DNA of 64,000 bases. It comes from Limnohabitans_A sp048020265. GTDB taxonomy: Bacteria > Pseudomonadota > Gammaproteobacteria > Burkholderiales > Burkholderiaceae_C. Below are positions 16,663 through 25,245 of this stretch, piece by piece (position 1 is the stretch's first letter; each line of letters opens with the position of its first letter). Where the stretch lies: assembly GCF_048020265.1 (NCBI RefSeq), contig NZ_CP171843.1:558001-622000 (forward strand), given 5' to 3'. Both the position numbers and the translations under genes were made by a program. The notes under the pieces were generated by a model. The model saw only the letters and a list, made by a program, of their open reading frames with translations. It had not been told where the DNA came from and made no database searches.

Positions 16663-18380
16663 CAGAACAAAAAGTAGCGTTGCGTCATGGGCAGGCTGGT
16701 GGCAGGCTCGCACACCAGCAGCTGTCCGTCGGCGCGTACCGCGTAGGTCTGGGCATCGACTTCCATGCGGGGCGCATAGTCATTGTGAATCATGTCTTTC
16801 TTGCCCACTTGGCGGATGTTCTTCACAGCCGACAGGGTTTTTTGTAGACCATAACGGGCACCGATGCCGGCATTCAAACCAGTTTGCGAGACAAAGGTCA
16901 GCGAGTTGCGGGTCAGCGCACCGCCAAAGCTGCCAAACATGGGACGGTAGTGCACCGGCTGTGGTGTGGGGATGGACGCATTCGGGTCGCCCATGGCCGC
17001 CAGCGCGATGAAGCCGCCTTTCATGATGAGGGCCGGTTTCACACCAAAGAAGGCGGGCTTCCAGATCACCAGATCGGCCCATTTGCCCACCTCGATGCTG
17101 CCGACTTCGTGGCTGATGCCGTGTGCAATGGCGGGGTTGACGGTGTATTTGGCGATGTAGCGTTTGACGCGGGCGTTGTCGTGGCGGTCGGTGTCGCCGG
17201 GCAGGCTGCCGCGTTGCTGCTTCATTTTGTGCGCGGTTTGCCAAGTGCGGATGATGACCTCGCCCACCCGGCCCATGGCCTGGCTGTCGCTGCTCATCAT
17301 GCTGATGGCGCCCAAATCGTGCAGGATGTCCTCGGCCGCAATCGTCTCCTTGCGGATGCGGCTCTCGGCAAAGGCCAGGTCTTCGGCAATGGCCGGGTCC
17401 AGGTGGTGGCAGACCATCAGCATGTCCACATGCTCGTCGAGCGTGTTGATGGTATAAGGGCGTGTGGGGTTGGTGGAAGACGGCAACACATTGGCCTCGC
17501 CCACCACTTTCAGAATATCGGGCGCATGCCCGCCGCCTGCGCCTTCGGTGTGGAAGGTGTGGATGGTGCGGCCCTTAAAGGCCGCCACGGTGTCTTCCAC
17601 AAAGCCCGATTCGTTGAGCGTGTCGGTATGGATGGCGACCTGTGTGTCGGTTTCTTCGGCCACGGTGAGGCAGTTGTCGATGGCCGCAGGCGTGGTGCCC
17701 CAGTCTTCGTGCAACTTCATGCCAATCGCCCCAGCGTTGATTTGTTCGTGCAGCGCGGCAGGCAAGCTGGCATTGCCCTTACCCAGAAAACCCAGGTTCA
17801 TCGGGAAGGCGTCGGCCGCCTGCAGCATGCGTTCGATGTTGAAGGGGCCGGGTGTGCAGGTGGTGGCAAAGGTGCCGGTGGCCGGGCCCGTGCCGCCGCC
17901 CAGCATGGTGGTCACGCCGCTGGCCAGCGCTTCGTCGATCTGCTGGGGTGCGATGAAATGGATGTGGCTGTCGATGCCGCCTGCAGTGACGATCAGGCCT
18001 TCGCAGCTGATGATCTCGGTGCCCGGGCCAATCACGATGTCCACACCCGGTTGCGTGTCGGGGTTGCCCGCCTTGCCAATGGCGGCGATGCGGTTGCCCT
18101 TGAGGCCAATGTCGGCTTTGACGATGCCCCAGTGGTCGATGATGAGCGCGTTGGTCAGCACACAGTCCATGGCGCCTTCCTGGTTGGTGCGCTGCGATTG
18201 CGACATGCCATCGCGGATCGTTTTGCCGCCGCCAAATTTCACCTCCTCACCGTAGCCACCGGCTTGCAGCGTGAAGTCCTTTTCGACCTCGATCACCAAG
18301 GCGGTGTCGGCCAGGCGAATCCGGTCGCCCACGGTGGGGCCGAACATTTCGGCGTATGCGCGTTTGTCAATATGGGCCAT
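16662..18380 (-). CDS. ureC: Urease alpha subunit
   Basis: This is the catalytic subunit with the dinickel site, splitting urea to ammonia and carbamate. The protein has 572 residues, standard length. Metal ligands are visible in GGIDSHIHFI (His-x-His), in GMKLHEDWGTTP (the lysine that is carbamylated), in HTDTLNESGF, and in TFHTEGAGGGHAPD. The flap region is MVCHHLDP. It begins MAHIDKRAYAEMFGPTVGDR, the usual UreC N-terminus. All active-site residues that I can align are present. Confidence 0.98.
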   Translation of the reverse strand: MAHIDKRAYAEMFGPTVGDRIRLADTALVIEVEKDFTLQAGGYGEEVKFGGGKTIRDGMSQSQRTNQEGAMDCVLTNALIIDHWGIVKADIGLKGNRIAAIGKAGNPDTQPGVDIVIGPGTEIISCEGLIVTAGGIDSHIHFIAPQQIDEALASGVTTMLGGGTGPATGTFATTCTPGPFNIERMLQAADAFPMNLGFLGKGNASLPAALHEQINAGAIGMKLHEDWGTTPAAIDNCLTVAEETDTQVAIHTDTLNESGFVEDTVAAFKGRTIHTFHTEGAGGGHAPDILKVVGEANVLPSSTNPTRPYTINTLDEHVDMLMVCHHLDPAIAEDLAFAESRIRKETIAAEDILHDLGAISMMSSDSQAMGRVGEVIIRTWQTAHKMKQQRGSLPGDTDRHDNARVKRYIAKYTVNPAIAHGISHEVGSIEVGKWADLVIWKPAFFGVKPALIMKGGFIALAAMGDPNASIPTPQPVHYRPMFGSFGGALTRNSLTFVSQTGLNAGIGARYGLQKTLSAVKNIRQVGKKDMIHNDYAPRMEVDAQTYAVRADGQLLVCEPATSLPMTQRYFLF

Positions 18381-18381
18381 G

Positions 18382-18708
18382 TCAGTCTGCTTTCTTGGCG
18401 TTGTCGAGCGGGCCTTGGGTCAGACCCCGAAACCCATACACCACGCGATTTCCCGCATAGTCCACCAGCTCCACCGTGCGTTGCTGGCCGGGCTCAAAAC
18501 GCACGGCGGTGCCCGAGGCGATGTTCAGGCGCATGCCACGCGCGGCGTCGCGGTCAAAGCGCAGGCCGGCGTTGGTCTCGGCAAAGTGGTAGTGCGAGCC
18601 CACTTGAATGGGGCGGTCGCTTGCGTTTTGCACCACCAGGGTGCAGGTGCGGCGGCCCACGTTCAGCGCATGCTGACCGGGGTCAATCAAAAGTTCTCCG
18701 GGGGTCAT
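18382..18708 (-). CDS. ureB: Urease beta subunit
   Basis: This is a small structural subunit of the UreABC trimer (108 residues from MTPGELLIDPGQHALNVGRR). Conserved blocks are NASDRPIQVGSHYHFAETN, then GLRFDRDAARGMRLNIASGT and RFEPGQQRTVELV. GAGG lies seven bases before this ATG, so it is preferred to an in-frame ATG 21 bases upstream that would overlap the small gene before it. It is followed one base later by ureC. Confidence 0.96.
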   Translation of the reverse strand: MTPGELLIDPGQHALNVGRRTCTLVVQNASDRPIQVGSHYHFAETNAGLRFDRDAARGMRLNIASGTAVRFEPGQQRTVELVDYAGNRVVYGFRGLTQGPLDNAKKAD

Positions 18709-18715
18709 GCGGGCC

Positions 18716-18886
18716 TCACTTTTTGCCAAAGTAAACAGCCACCGCTACCAAGGCGGCTGCAAGCATGAAACCCATTGCGTCGGTGGCGTGCCAATGTGTA
18801 CCGTCCAGGGCGTGGCCCTCGTGTGCAATGGCGTTGTGTTTGAACTGAATCAAGGCCAAAGCGAGTGTGAGCGTGATTTTTTTCAT
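18716..18886 (-). CDS. Small membrane protein (56 residues) between ureA and ureB
   Basis: This short gene lies in the gap between ureA and ureB on the same strand. The translation starts MKKITLTLALALIQFKHNAI, a signal- or anchor-like N-terminus. A histidine-rich middle AHEGHALDGTHWHATDAMGF follows, and then a second hydrophobic segment (about residues 38-52) ending YFGKK. It sits 18 bases after ureA and its stop is 8 bases before the ureB start, so it is surely co-transcribed. Function is unknown. The histidines in a membrane protein inside a nickel-enzyme operon suggest metal handling, but this is inference. Confidence 0.72.
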   Translation of the reverse strand: MKKITLTLALALIQFKHNAIAHEGHALDGTHWHATDAMGFMLAAALVAVAVYFGKK

Positions 18887-18904
18887 GTGCTGTCCTGTGG
18901 ATCA

Positions 18905-19207
18905 TCAAACAATGGGTTGGTGCACGGTCACCAATTTGGTGCCATCTGGAAAAGTGGCTTCGACCTGGATGTCCGGGATCATTTCGGCAATCCCGTCCAT
19001 CACATCGGCTCGTGTCAAAACGTTGCGGCCTTCACTCATGAGTTGGGCCACAGTCTTGCCGTCGCGTGCGCCTTCCATCACAGCGGCGCTGATCAGAGCG
19101 ATGGCTTCGGGGTAGTTCAGCTTCAGGCCTCGGGCCTTGCGGCGCTCGGCCAAAAGGCCGGCTGTGAAGATCAGCAGTTTGTCTTTTTCGCGGGGAGTGA
19201 GTTCCAT
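18905..19207 (-). CDS. ureA: Urease gamma subunit
   Basis: The protein has 100 residues, exactly the family length, starting MELTPREKDKLLIFTAGLLA. Conserved parts are RKARGLKLNYPEAIALISAA, MEGARDGKTVAQLM, and the C-terminal VEATFPDGTKLVTVHQPI. It is the first gene of the urease unit and has a sigma-54 promoter 45 bases upstream. The in-phase extension upstream runs into the promoter and was rejected. Confidence 0.97.
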   Translation of the reverse strand: MELTPREKDKLLIFTAGLLAERRKARGLKLNYPEAIALISAAVMEGARDGKTVAQLMSEGRNVLTRADVMDGIAEMIPDIQVEATFPDGTKLVTVHQPIV

Positions 19208-19251
19208 ATTGGTGCGTGCATTCGCTCGATGGTGCAGATGCCCAAAGCGGT

Positions 19252-19266
19252 GCAAATAACGTGCCT
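19252..19266 (-). promoter_or_regulatory. Sigma-54 promoter of ureA (-24/-12)
   Basis: On the minus strand AGGCAC-GTTAT-TTGC matches the sigma-54 consensus TGGCAC-N5-TTGC at all but the first base, with correct GG to GC spacing. It lies 45 bases before the ureA start codon, which leaves room for a short leader. Confidence 0.72.
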
Positions 19267-19314
19267 GCCGGGGGCGCTTGCAGGCAGAAGGTGTCTTGCA
19301 CTCGTATGCAGGCC

Positions 19315-19331
19315 TGCTCTCTTGTGGTGCG
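19315..19331. promoter_or_regulatory. NtrC-like enhancer site between ureA and urtA
   Basis: TGCTCTCTTGTGGTGCG fits the NtrC consensus TGCACYAWAWTRGTGCA at 12 of 17 positions by eye, with a good right half. It lies between two divergent sigma-54 promoters and could serve both. Confidence 0.45.
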
Positions 19332-19348
19332 CGGAAGATTCAATGGGC

Positions 19349-19363
19349 TGGCACGGTGATTGC
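19349..19363 (+). promoter_or_regulatory. Sigma-54 promoter of urtA (-24/-12)
   Basis: TGGCAC-GGTGA-TTGC is a full match to the sigma-54 consensus. The predicted transcription start is near 19375, about 57 bases before urtA. Confidence 0.85.
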
Positions 19364-19431
19364 AAGTGATGTTGCAGCGCAGCAATCCTGCGTCTGTTTG
19401 AACAACCTACTTTCCTGATTGGAGTGATCTC

Positions 19432-20712
19432 ATGATGAACCGCCGTGGCAACCTCAAAGCCCTTGCGACCGCAGCTGCCCTCGTGGCAGGCAGCCTGAGC
19501 TTTGCAACCCAAGCCCAAGCGCAAGCGGGCAACACCATCAAAGTCGGCGTGCTGCACAGCTTGTCGGGCACCATGGCGATTTCAGAGACGGTGCTCAAAG
19601 ACACGGTGCTGATGGCCATTGACGAGATCAACGCCAAGGGCGGTGTGCTCGGCAAGAAGCTTGAGCCTGTGATCGTTGACCCCGCCTCCAACTGGCCCTT
19701 GTTCGCCGAGAAAACCAAACAGCTGCTCGGTCAGGACAAGGTCTCGGTGATCTTCGGTTGCTGGACATCGGTCTCACGCAAATCGGTGTTGCCGGTGGTC
19801 GAAGAAATGAACGGCTTGCTGTTCTACCCCGTGCAGTACGAAGGTGAAGAACTGTCCAAGAACGTGTTTTACACAGGCGCTGCACCCAACCAGCAAGCCA
19901 TTCCCGCAGTGGATTACCTGATGAGCAAAGACGGCGGCTCGGCCAAGCGTTGGGTCTTGTTGGGCACCGACTATGTGTACCCCCGCACCACCAACAAAAT
20001 CTTGCGTGCTTATCTGAAAAGCAAGGGCGTGAAAGACAGCGACATCGACGAGAAGTACACCCCGTTTGGCCACAGCGATTACCAGACCATCGTGGCTGAC
20101 ATCAAGAAGTTCAGTGCCGGTGGCAAGACCGCGGTGGTGTCTACCATCAACGGTGACTCCAACGTGCCTTTCTACAAGGAACTGGGCAATGCAGGTCTGA
20201 AGGCCAAAGACGTGCCTGTGGTGGCTTTCTCGGTGGGTGAAGAAGAGTTGCGCGGCGTGGACACCAAGCCGCTGGTCGGCCATCTGGCCGCATGGAACTA
20301 TTTCATGAGCATCAAGAACCCGGCCAATGACGAGTTCACCAAGAAGTGGGCCGCGTATGCCAAGGCCAAAAACATCGCGGGTCACAAAGACAAGCCGTTG
20401 ACCAACGATCCGATGGAAGCCACTTACATCGGCATCAACATGTGGAAGCAGGCGGTGGAGAAAGCCAAGTCCACCGACACCGACAAAGTGATCGCCGCCA
20501 TGGCCGGTCAGACCTTCAAGGCACCGAGCGGCATCACCAGCAAGATGGACGAGAAAAACCACCATCTGCACAAGTCGGTGTTCATCGGCGAGATCAAGGC
20601 CGACGGCCAGTTCAACGTGGTGTGGAAAACACCCGGCCCCGTCAAGGCCAAGCCATGGAGCCCCTTCATCGAAGGCAATGACAAGAAGCCTGACGAGCCC
20701 GTCAAGAAGTGA
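19432..20712 (+). CDS. urtA: Urea ABC transporter substrate-binding protein UrtA
   Basis: This is the periplasmic urea receptor (426 residues). A signal peptide of about 31 residues ends in ATQAQAQA. The mature part has VGVLHSLSGTMAISETVLKD, IFGCWTSVSRKSVLPVVEE, LLFYPVQYEGEE and FTGAAPNQ-like YTGAAPNQQ, which distinguish UrtA from branched amino acid receptors. Later comes AWNYFMS and NDPMEATYIG. It is the first gene of urtABCDE, behind a sigma-54 promoter and divergent from urease. TTGGAG precedes the start. Confidence 0.96.
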   Translation: MMNRRGNLKALATAAALVAGSLSFATQAQAQAGNTIKVGVLHSLSGTMAISETVLKDTVLMAIDEINAKGGVLGKKLEPVIVDPASNWPLFAEKTKQLLGQDKVSVIFGCWTSVSRKSVLPVVEEMNGLLFYPVQYEGEELSKNVFYTGAAPNQQAIPAVDYLMSKDGGSAKRWVLLGTDYVYPRTTNKILRAYLKSKGVKDSDIDEKYTPFGHSDYQTIVADIKKFSAGGKTAVVSTINGDSNVPFYKELGNAGLKAKDVPVVAFSVGEEELRGVDTKPLVGHLAAWNYFMSIKNPANDEFTKKWAAYAKAKNIAGHKDKPLTNDPMEATYIGINMWKQAVEKAKSTDTDKVIAAMAGQTFKAPSGITSKMDEKNHHLHKSVFIGEIKADGQFNVVWKTPGPVKAKPWSPFIEGNDKKPDEPVKK

Positions 20713-20748
20713 TCGTTTGAAAGCGTGAATCCTTGACGGAGCGCTAGC

Positions 20749-20779
20749 GCCGACCTGCGAGGTGAACTTGCAGGTCGGC
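20749..20779 (+). other. Hairpin between urtA and urtB
   Basis: Arms GCCGACCTGC and GCAGGTCGGC pair perfectly around an 11-base loop. There is no T run. Such a hairpin after a receptor gene usually protects the upstream mRNA or reduces read-through, which gives more receptor than permease. Confidence 0.6.
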
Positions 20780-20807
20780 AGCTTCAGCCCCGACATGAAT
20801 CCAAGAA

Positions 20808-22400
20808 ATGAGCAAGATGAAAAGATGGATGGTGAAAGGCGCGTTGATCGCCAGTGCGGTGTGGGGCCTGTCGGTCGCGCAAGCTTTGACGATGGACGAA
20901 GCCAGAGGCATCGCCGTGGGGGAAAGCGATGCGCGCGTCGAGGCGCTGGCCCAAGCCGTGAGCCAAGGGGATGAAAAAACCGCCGCCTATCTGCAGGCGC
21001 TGGCCGATGATGTGGTCAAAATCACCAACGGGCAGGTGCTGGTGGTGCGCGATGGGCAAGGCCAGGACCCGGTGACCGGACAAGCGGTGACCGTGCCCGC
21101 CGATGCGGAAGATGTGATGTTGAACAACCGCCTGCGTGGCGAGATTGACACGGCCCTGGCGGCCTTGAAGTTGTTCAGCCCGGATGTGAAAGTGCGCAGG
21201 CAAGCGGCCCTGTCGCTGCTCAAAGAGCCCGACGCCAGCCGCAGGCCTTTGCTCGACAAAGCCCTGGCTGCCGAGCAAGACGCCACGGTGCAAAGCCTGG
21301 TACGTCAGGCCCGTGCCGCTGCCATGTTGGGCAGTGAGGCAGCCACTGACCGGTTGATGGCAGCGCGTGAACTGGCCGACAGCCAGCAACCGGAAATCCT
21401 GTTGTTGTTGAACCAGCAGCTAGCCAATGAACAAGATCTGGCCGTGAAAAAGCAGATTCAGACTTCGCTGGCCAAGGTGCAGGACAGCCTGCGCTGGGGC
21501 GAGCGTCTAGGCACCTTGTTCACCGGGGCCAGCCTGGGTTCGATTTTGTTGCTGGTGGCGCTCGGCCTGGCCATCACTTACGGTCTGATGGGCGTGATCA
21601 ACATGGCCCATGGCGAACTGATGATGATTGGTGCTTATGCCACCTATGTGGTGCAAGCTTTGTTCCGCGAACATTTACCGGGCGTGTTTGACGCTTATCT
21701 GCTGGTGGCGATTCCGGTGGCCTTCATCACCTCGGCCTTGGTGGGTGCGGTGATGGAGCGCACGGTGCTCCAGCATTTGTATGGCCGCCCGCTGGAAACC
21801 CTGTTGGCGACCTGGGGCATCAGTCTGGTGCTGATGCAAGGTGTGCGCAGCCTGTTTGGTGCACAAAACGTGGGCGTGGAAAACCCCTCGTGGATGAGCG
21901 GCTCGCTGCAGCTGCTGCCCAATTTGCAATTGCCCTGGAACCGCGTGCTCATCATTGTGTTTGCCGCAGCGGTGCTGATCGGGATGGCGCTGCTGATTGG
22001 TAAAACACGTCTGGGTTTGTTTGTGCGCGGTGTGACGCAAAACCGCCCCATGGCCTCTTGCATGGGCGTCAACACCGCCCGCATCGACACCTATGCGTTT
22101 GCGCTCGGCTCGGGCATTGCGGGGCTGGCCGGTTGCGCGCTCAGTCAAGTGGGCAATGTGGGGCCTGATCTGGGGCAGAGTTACATCGTGGACTCGTTCA
22201 TGGTGGTGGTGCTGGGCGGTGTGGGCCAGCTGGCGGGCACCGTGTACGCTGCATTGGGCCTGGGCCTGGCCAACAAATTGCTGGAGGGCTGGACCGGTGC
22301 GGTGCTGGCCAAGATCGCCGTGTTGGTGTTCATCATCGTCTTCATCCAGAAGCGGCCGCAAGGCATCTTCGCGATGAAGGGTCGCAGCGCAGAGGCTTGA
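20808..22400 (+). CDS. urtB: Urea ABC transporter permease UrtB
   Basis: This is an inner-membrane permease of the LivH class (530 residues). It has a signal-like N-terminus ending near AQALT and then an extracytoplasmic, mostly helical extension (about residues 27-230) that is usual in UrtB. The permease part starts at LGSILLLVALGLAITYGLMG and includes INMAHGELMMIGAYATYVVQ and FALGSGIAGLAGCALSQVG. Its stop is two bases before the urtC start. It pairs with UrtC. Confidence 0.94.
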   Translation: MSKMKRWMVKGALIASAVWGLSVAQALTMDEARGIAVGESDARVEALAQAVSQGDEKTAAYLQALADDVVKITNGQVLVVRDGQGQDPVTGQAVTVPADAEDVMLNNRLRGEIDTALAALKLFSPDVKVRRQAALSLLKEPDASRRPLLDKALAAEQDATVQSLVRQARAAAMLGSEAATDRLMAARELADSQQPEILLLLNQQLANEQDLAVKKQIQTSLAKVQDSLRWGERLGTLFTGASLGSILLLVALGLAITYGLMGVINMAHGELMMIGAYATYVVQALFREHLPGVFDAYLLVAIPVAFITSALVGAVMERTVLQHLYGRPLETLLATWGISLVLMQGVRSLFGAQNVGVENPSWMSGSLQLLPNLQLPWNRVLIIVFAAAVLIGMALLIGKTRLGLFVRGVTQNRPMASCMGVNTARIDTYAFALGSGIAGLAGCALSQVGNVGPDLGQSYIVDSFMVVVLGGVGQLAGTVYAALGLGLANKLLEGWTGAVLAKIAVLVFIIVFIQKRPQGIFAMKGRSAEA

Positions 22401-22402
22401 AC

Positions 22403-23521
22403 ATGAACATGCAAAAATTTCAATTACCGGCTCACGCACCTTTGCTTGGGCGCAAAGCCTGGACCGCTTTCTTGCTGGCGCTGATCGCCGTGGGCTTTTT
22501 GGCGCCCGTGCTCAATCTGTGGGTGCCGGTGGGCAACCCCTTGCACCTGAGCGACTTTGCGGTGTCTCTGATCGGCAAGATCATGTGTTACGCCATCTGC
22601 GCGCTGGCCATGGACCTGATCTGGGGTTACACCGGCATCCTGTCGCTGGGCCATGGCCTGTTTTTCGCACTGGGTGGCTATGTCATGGGCATGTACCTGA
22701 TGCGCCAGATCGGGCAGGACGGCAACTACAAAAGCCATCTGCCCGACTTCATGGTCTTCCTTGACTGGAAGGAGCTGCCTTGGCACTGGACGCTGTCGGA
22801 CAGCTTTGTGGCCACGCTGCTCCTGGTGGTGCTGGTGCCGGGATTCATTGCCTTTGTGTTCGGCTATTTTGCGTTCCGCTCCCGCATCAAAGGCGTGTAC
22901 TTTTCCATCATCACCCAGGCCATGACCTATGCGGCCATGCTCTTGTTCTTCCGCAACGAAACCGGCTTCGGTGGCAACAATGGGTTCACCGATTTCAAAC
23001 GGATTGTGGACTTGCCGATCGCCACACCGGGCATGCGCATGGTGCTGTTTGTGTTGACCGGTTTGACGCTGCTGGGCTTCTTTTTGTTCTCGCGCTGGTT
23101 GGTGGGCAGCAAGTATGGCCGCGTGTTGATGGCCATCCGCGATGCCGAAACGCGCGTCATGTTCTCGGGCTACTCGCCACTGCCTTACAAGCTGAGTATC
23201 TGGGTCATCTCGGCTGTCATGTGTGGCATTGCAGGCGCTTTGTATGTGCCGCAGGTGGGCATCATCAACCCCGGCGAGATGAGCGCAGCCAATTCGATCG
23301 AGATGGCGGTGTGGGCGGCTGTGGGCGGGCGTGGCACGTTGATCGGGCCGATCGTCGGCGCGTTTTTGGTCAACGGTGCCAAGAGCTGGCTCACGGTGAC
23401 GGCACCTGAGTTTTGGTTGTACTTTTTGGGGGCGCTGTTCATTGTGGTCACCTTGTATTTACCCAACGGGGTGATTGGAGTGTGGGCCAAGTTGCGCCAC
23501 CAGAAAGGCGGTGCCGCATGA
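22403..23521 (+). CDS. urtC: Urea ABC transporter permease UrtC
   Basis: This is an inner-membrane permease of the LivM class (372 residues). It carries AMDLIWGYTGILSLGHGLFF, GVYFSIITQAMTYAAML, NETGFGGNNGFTDFK and CGIAGALYVPQVGIINPGEM, all typical of UrtC. The start is the first ATG, two bases after the urtB stop; a second ATG six bases on is possible. It ends overlapping the urtD start by ATGA. Confidence 0.94.
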   Translation: MNMQKFQLPAHAPLLGRKAWTAFLLALIAVGFLAPVLNLWVPVGNPLHLSDFAVSLIGKIMCYAICALAMDLIWGYTGILSLGHGLFFALGGYVMGMYLMRQIGQDGNYKSHLPDFMVFLDWKELPWHWTLSDSFVATLLLVVLVPGFIAFVFGYFAFRSRIKGVYFSIITQAMTYAAMLLFFRNETGFGGNNGFTDFKRIVDLPIATPGMRMVLFVLTGLTLLGFFLFSRWLVGSKYGRVLMAIRDAETRVMFSGYSPLPYKLSIWVISAVMCGIAGALYVPQVGIINPGEMSAANSIEMAVWAAVGGRGTLIGPIVGAFLVNGAKSWLTVTAPEFWLYFLGALFIVVTLYLPNGVIGVWAKLRHQKGGAA

Positions 23522-24393
23522 CGCCCGATCTGCTCCAGCAAGGCGCCCAGCGCGTGGCGCAACATGCGCAATACCTGAGCGAGTCGACCGAATCGGGTGG
23601 GCGCGATGCGGGTTACGGCCGTGTGCTGCACGATCGCCATGAAGTGGATGTGAGCCATGGCCGCATCCTGTACCTGGAAGACGTGAGCGTGAGCTTTGAC
23701 GGCTTCAAGGCCATCAACAAGCTGTCGCTCGACATCGCACCCGGCGAGTTGCGCTGCATCATTGGCCCCAACGGCGCGGGTAAGACCACCATGATGGACA
23801 TCATCACTGGCAAGACCCGTCCAGACGAAGGCACCGTGTTCTTTGGCAGCACCATCGACCTGCTGCGCCACAACGAGCCCGAGATCGCCCAGCTGGGCAT
23901 TGGCCGCAAGTTCCAGAAGCCCACGGTGTTCGAGCACCTCACGGTGTTTGAAAACCTGGAACTGGCTCTGAAGACGAACAAGGGCGTGAAAGCCTCGATG
24001 TTCTTCAAACTCGATTCACGCCAGAGCGATCGCCTGGCCGAAGTGCTGCACACCATTCACTTGGCTGAAAGCGTCACCAAGCAGGCGGGCTTGCTCAGCC
24101 ACGGCCAAAAGCAGTGGCTGGAAATCGGCATGTTGCTGATGCAAGACCCGAAACTGCTCTTGCTGGACGAACCGGTGGCCGGCATGACCGACCACGAGAC
24201 CGAACGCACCGCCGAGCTGTTCCTCACCCTCAAAGGCAAGCACTCGCTGATGGTGGTGGAGCACGACATGGGCTTCATCCGCACCATCTCGGACATCGTC
24301 ACCGTGCTGTGCGACGGCTCGGTGCTGGCTCAGGGCACGCTCGATCAGGTCCAGGCCGATGAGCGGGTGATCGAGGTTTATTTGGGACGCTGA
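23518..24393 (+). CDS. urtD: Urea ABC transporter ATP-binding protein UrtD
   Basis: This is an ATPase of the LivG class (291 residues). An N-terminal extension of about 45 residues precedes ILYLEDVSVSFDGFKAIN. Walker A is GPNGAGKTT, the Q-loop region is IGRKFQKPTVF, the signature is LSHGQKQWLEIGML (an unusual SHGQ form common to UrtD) and Walker B is LLLLDEPVAGMTD. The start overlaps the urtC stop. It is followed two bases later by urtE. Confidence 0.94.
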   Translation: MTPDLLQQGAQRVAQHAQYLSESTESGGRDAGYGRVLHDRHEVDVSHGRILYLEDVSVSFDGFKAINKLSLDIAPGELRCIIGPNGAGKTTMMDIITGKTRPDEGTVFFGSTIDLLRHNEPEIAQLGIGRKFQKPTVFEHLTVFENLELALKTNKGVKASMFFKLDSRQSDRLAEVLHTIHLAESVTKQAGLLSHGQKQWLEIGMLLMQDPKLLLLDEPVAGMTDHETERTAELFLTLKGKHSLMVVEHDMGFIRTISDIVTVLCDGSVLAQGTLDQVQADERVIEVYLGR

Positions 24394-24395
24394 GC

Positions 24396-25100
24396 ATGCT
24401 TGAAGTCAAAAACATCCACCAGTACTACGGCGGCTCGCACATCCTGCGCGATGTGAGCTTGAATGCAGAACAAGGGCAAGTGACGGTCTTGCTGGGCCGC
24501 AACGGCGTGGGCAAGACCACGCTGCTCAAATCGCTCATGGGCCTGGTGCCGATCAAAAACGGCAGCGTGACCCTGAATGGCCAAGACCTGACCCGTGCCA
24601 AACCCTATGAGCGCGCCGCCTCAGGCATCGGTTACGTACCCCAAGGCCGCGAAATCTTTGCCCGCCTCACGGTAGAAGATAACCTGCTCATGGGCTTGGC
24701 CACACAGCCAGGTGGCACGCCAATTCCGCACGAGTTGTTTGAGCTGTTTCCGGTGCTCAAGCAGATGCTGCATCGCCGAGGTGGCGATTTGTCAGGCGGC
24801 CAGCAACAGCAACTGGCCATTGCCCGTGCGCTGGCGGCCAAGCCACGTTTGCTGATCCTGGACGAGCCCACCGAAGGCATCCAGCCCAGCATCATCAAAG
24901 ACATCGGCCGCGTGATCCGCCAGCTGGCCGATGTGGGCCTGCAAGGCCAGCGCATGGCGGTGTTGCTGTGCGAGCAGTACTATGACTTTGCTGAAGAGCT
25001 GGCAGACCAGTATGTAGTGATGGAGCGCGGCGAAGTTATTGCGCGCGGGCCGGGCAGCGAGATGAAGGCGAAGAATATCCAGCAGTTGGTGGCGATTTGA
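24396..25100 (+). CDS. urtE: Urea ABC transporter ATP-binding protein UrtE
   Basis: This is an ATPase of the LivF class (234 residues). It has NIHQYYGGSHILRDVSL, Walker A LGRNGVGKTT, GIGYVPQGREIFARLTVEDN, the signature LSGGQQQQLAIARAL and Walker B LILDEPTEGIQPSI. It is the last gene of urtABCDE and is convergent with ureD across a large palindromic repeat. Confidence 0.95.
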   Translation: MLEVKNIHQYYGGSHILRDVSLNAEQGQVTVLLGRNGVGKTTLLKSLMGLVPIKNGSVTLNGQDLTRAKPYERAASGIGYVPQGREIFARLTVEDNLLMGLATQPGGTPIPHELFELFPVLKQMLHRRGGDLSGGQQQQLAIARALAAKPRLLILDEPTEGIQPSIIKDIGRVIRQLADVGLQGQRMAVLLCEQYYDFAEELADQYVVMERGEVIARGPGSEMKAKNIQQLVAI

Positions 25101-25160
25101 TCTGAGCGAGTTATGTCTTTGCAAGCGAGGCCCGGCAATCTTTACAGTGAAACAAGTGCG

Positions 25161-25245
25161 GCCATTTATGGATCGCTTCGTTCCTTGCGATGACGTTCAC
25201 TTTGTCATTGCGAGCGAAGCGCGGCAATCCTTCGTCATAAATGCC
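25161..25245. repeat. Large imperfect palindromic repeat at the ureD 3' end
   Basis: The outer arms GCCATTTATG (25161-25170) and CATAAATGCC (25236-25245) match in nine of ten pairs. Inner arms run from GGATCGCTTCG and TTGCGATGACG to GTCATTGCGAGCGAAGC and GGCAATCC. A partial direct copy, TTTGCAAGCGAGGCCCGGC, lies at 25118-25136. The GTCATTGCGAGCGAAGC core resembles dispersed repeats seen in many proteobacteria. The right end enters ureD and includes its stop codon. It may also act as a terminator for the convergent urt and ureD transcripts. Confidence 0.75.
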
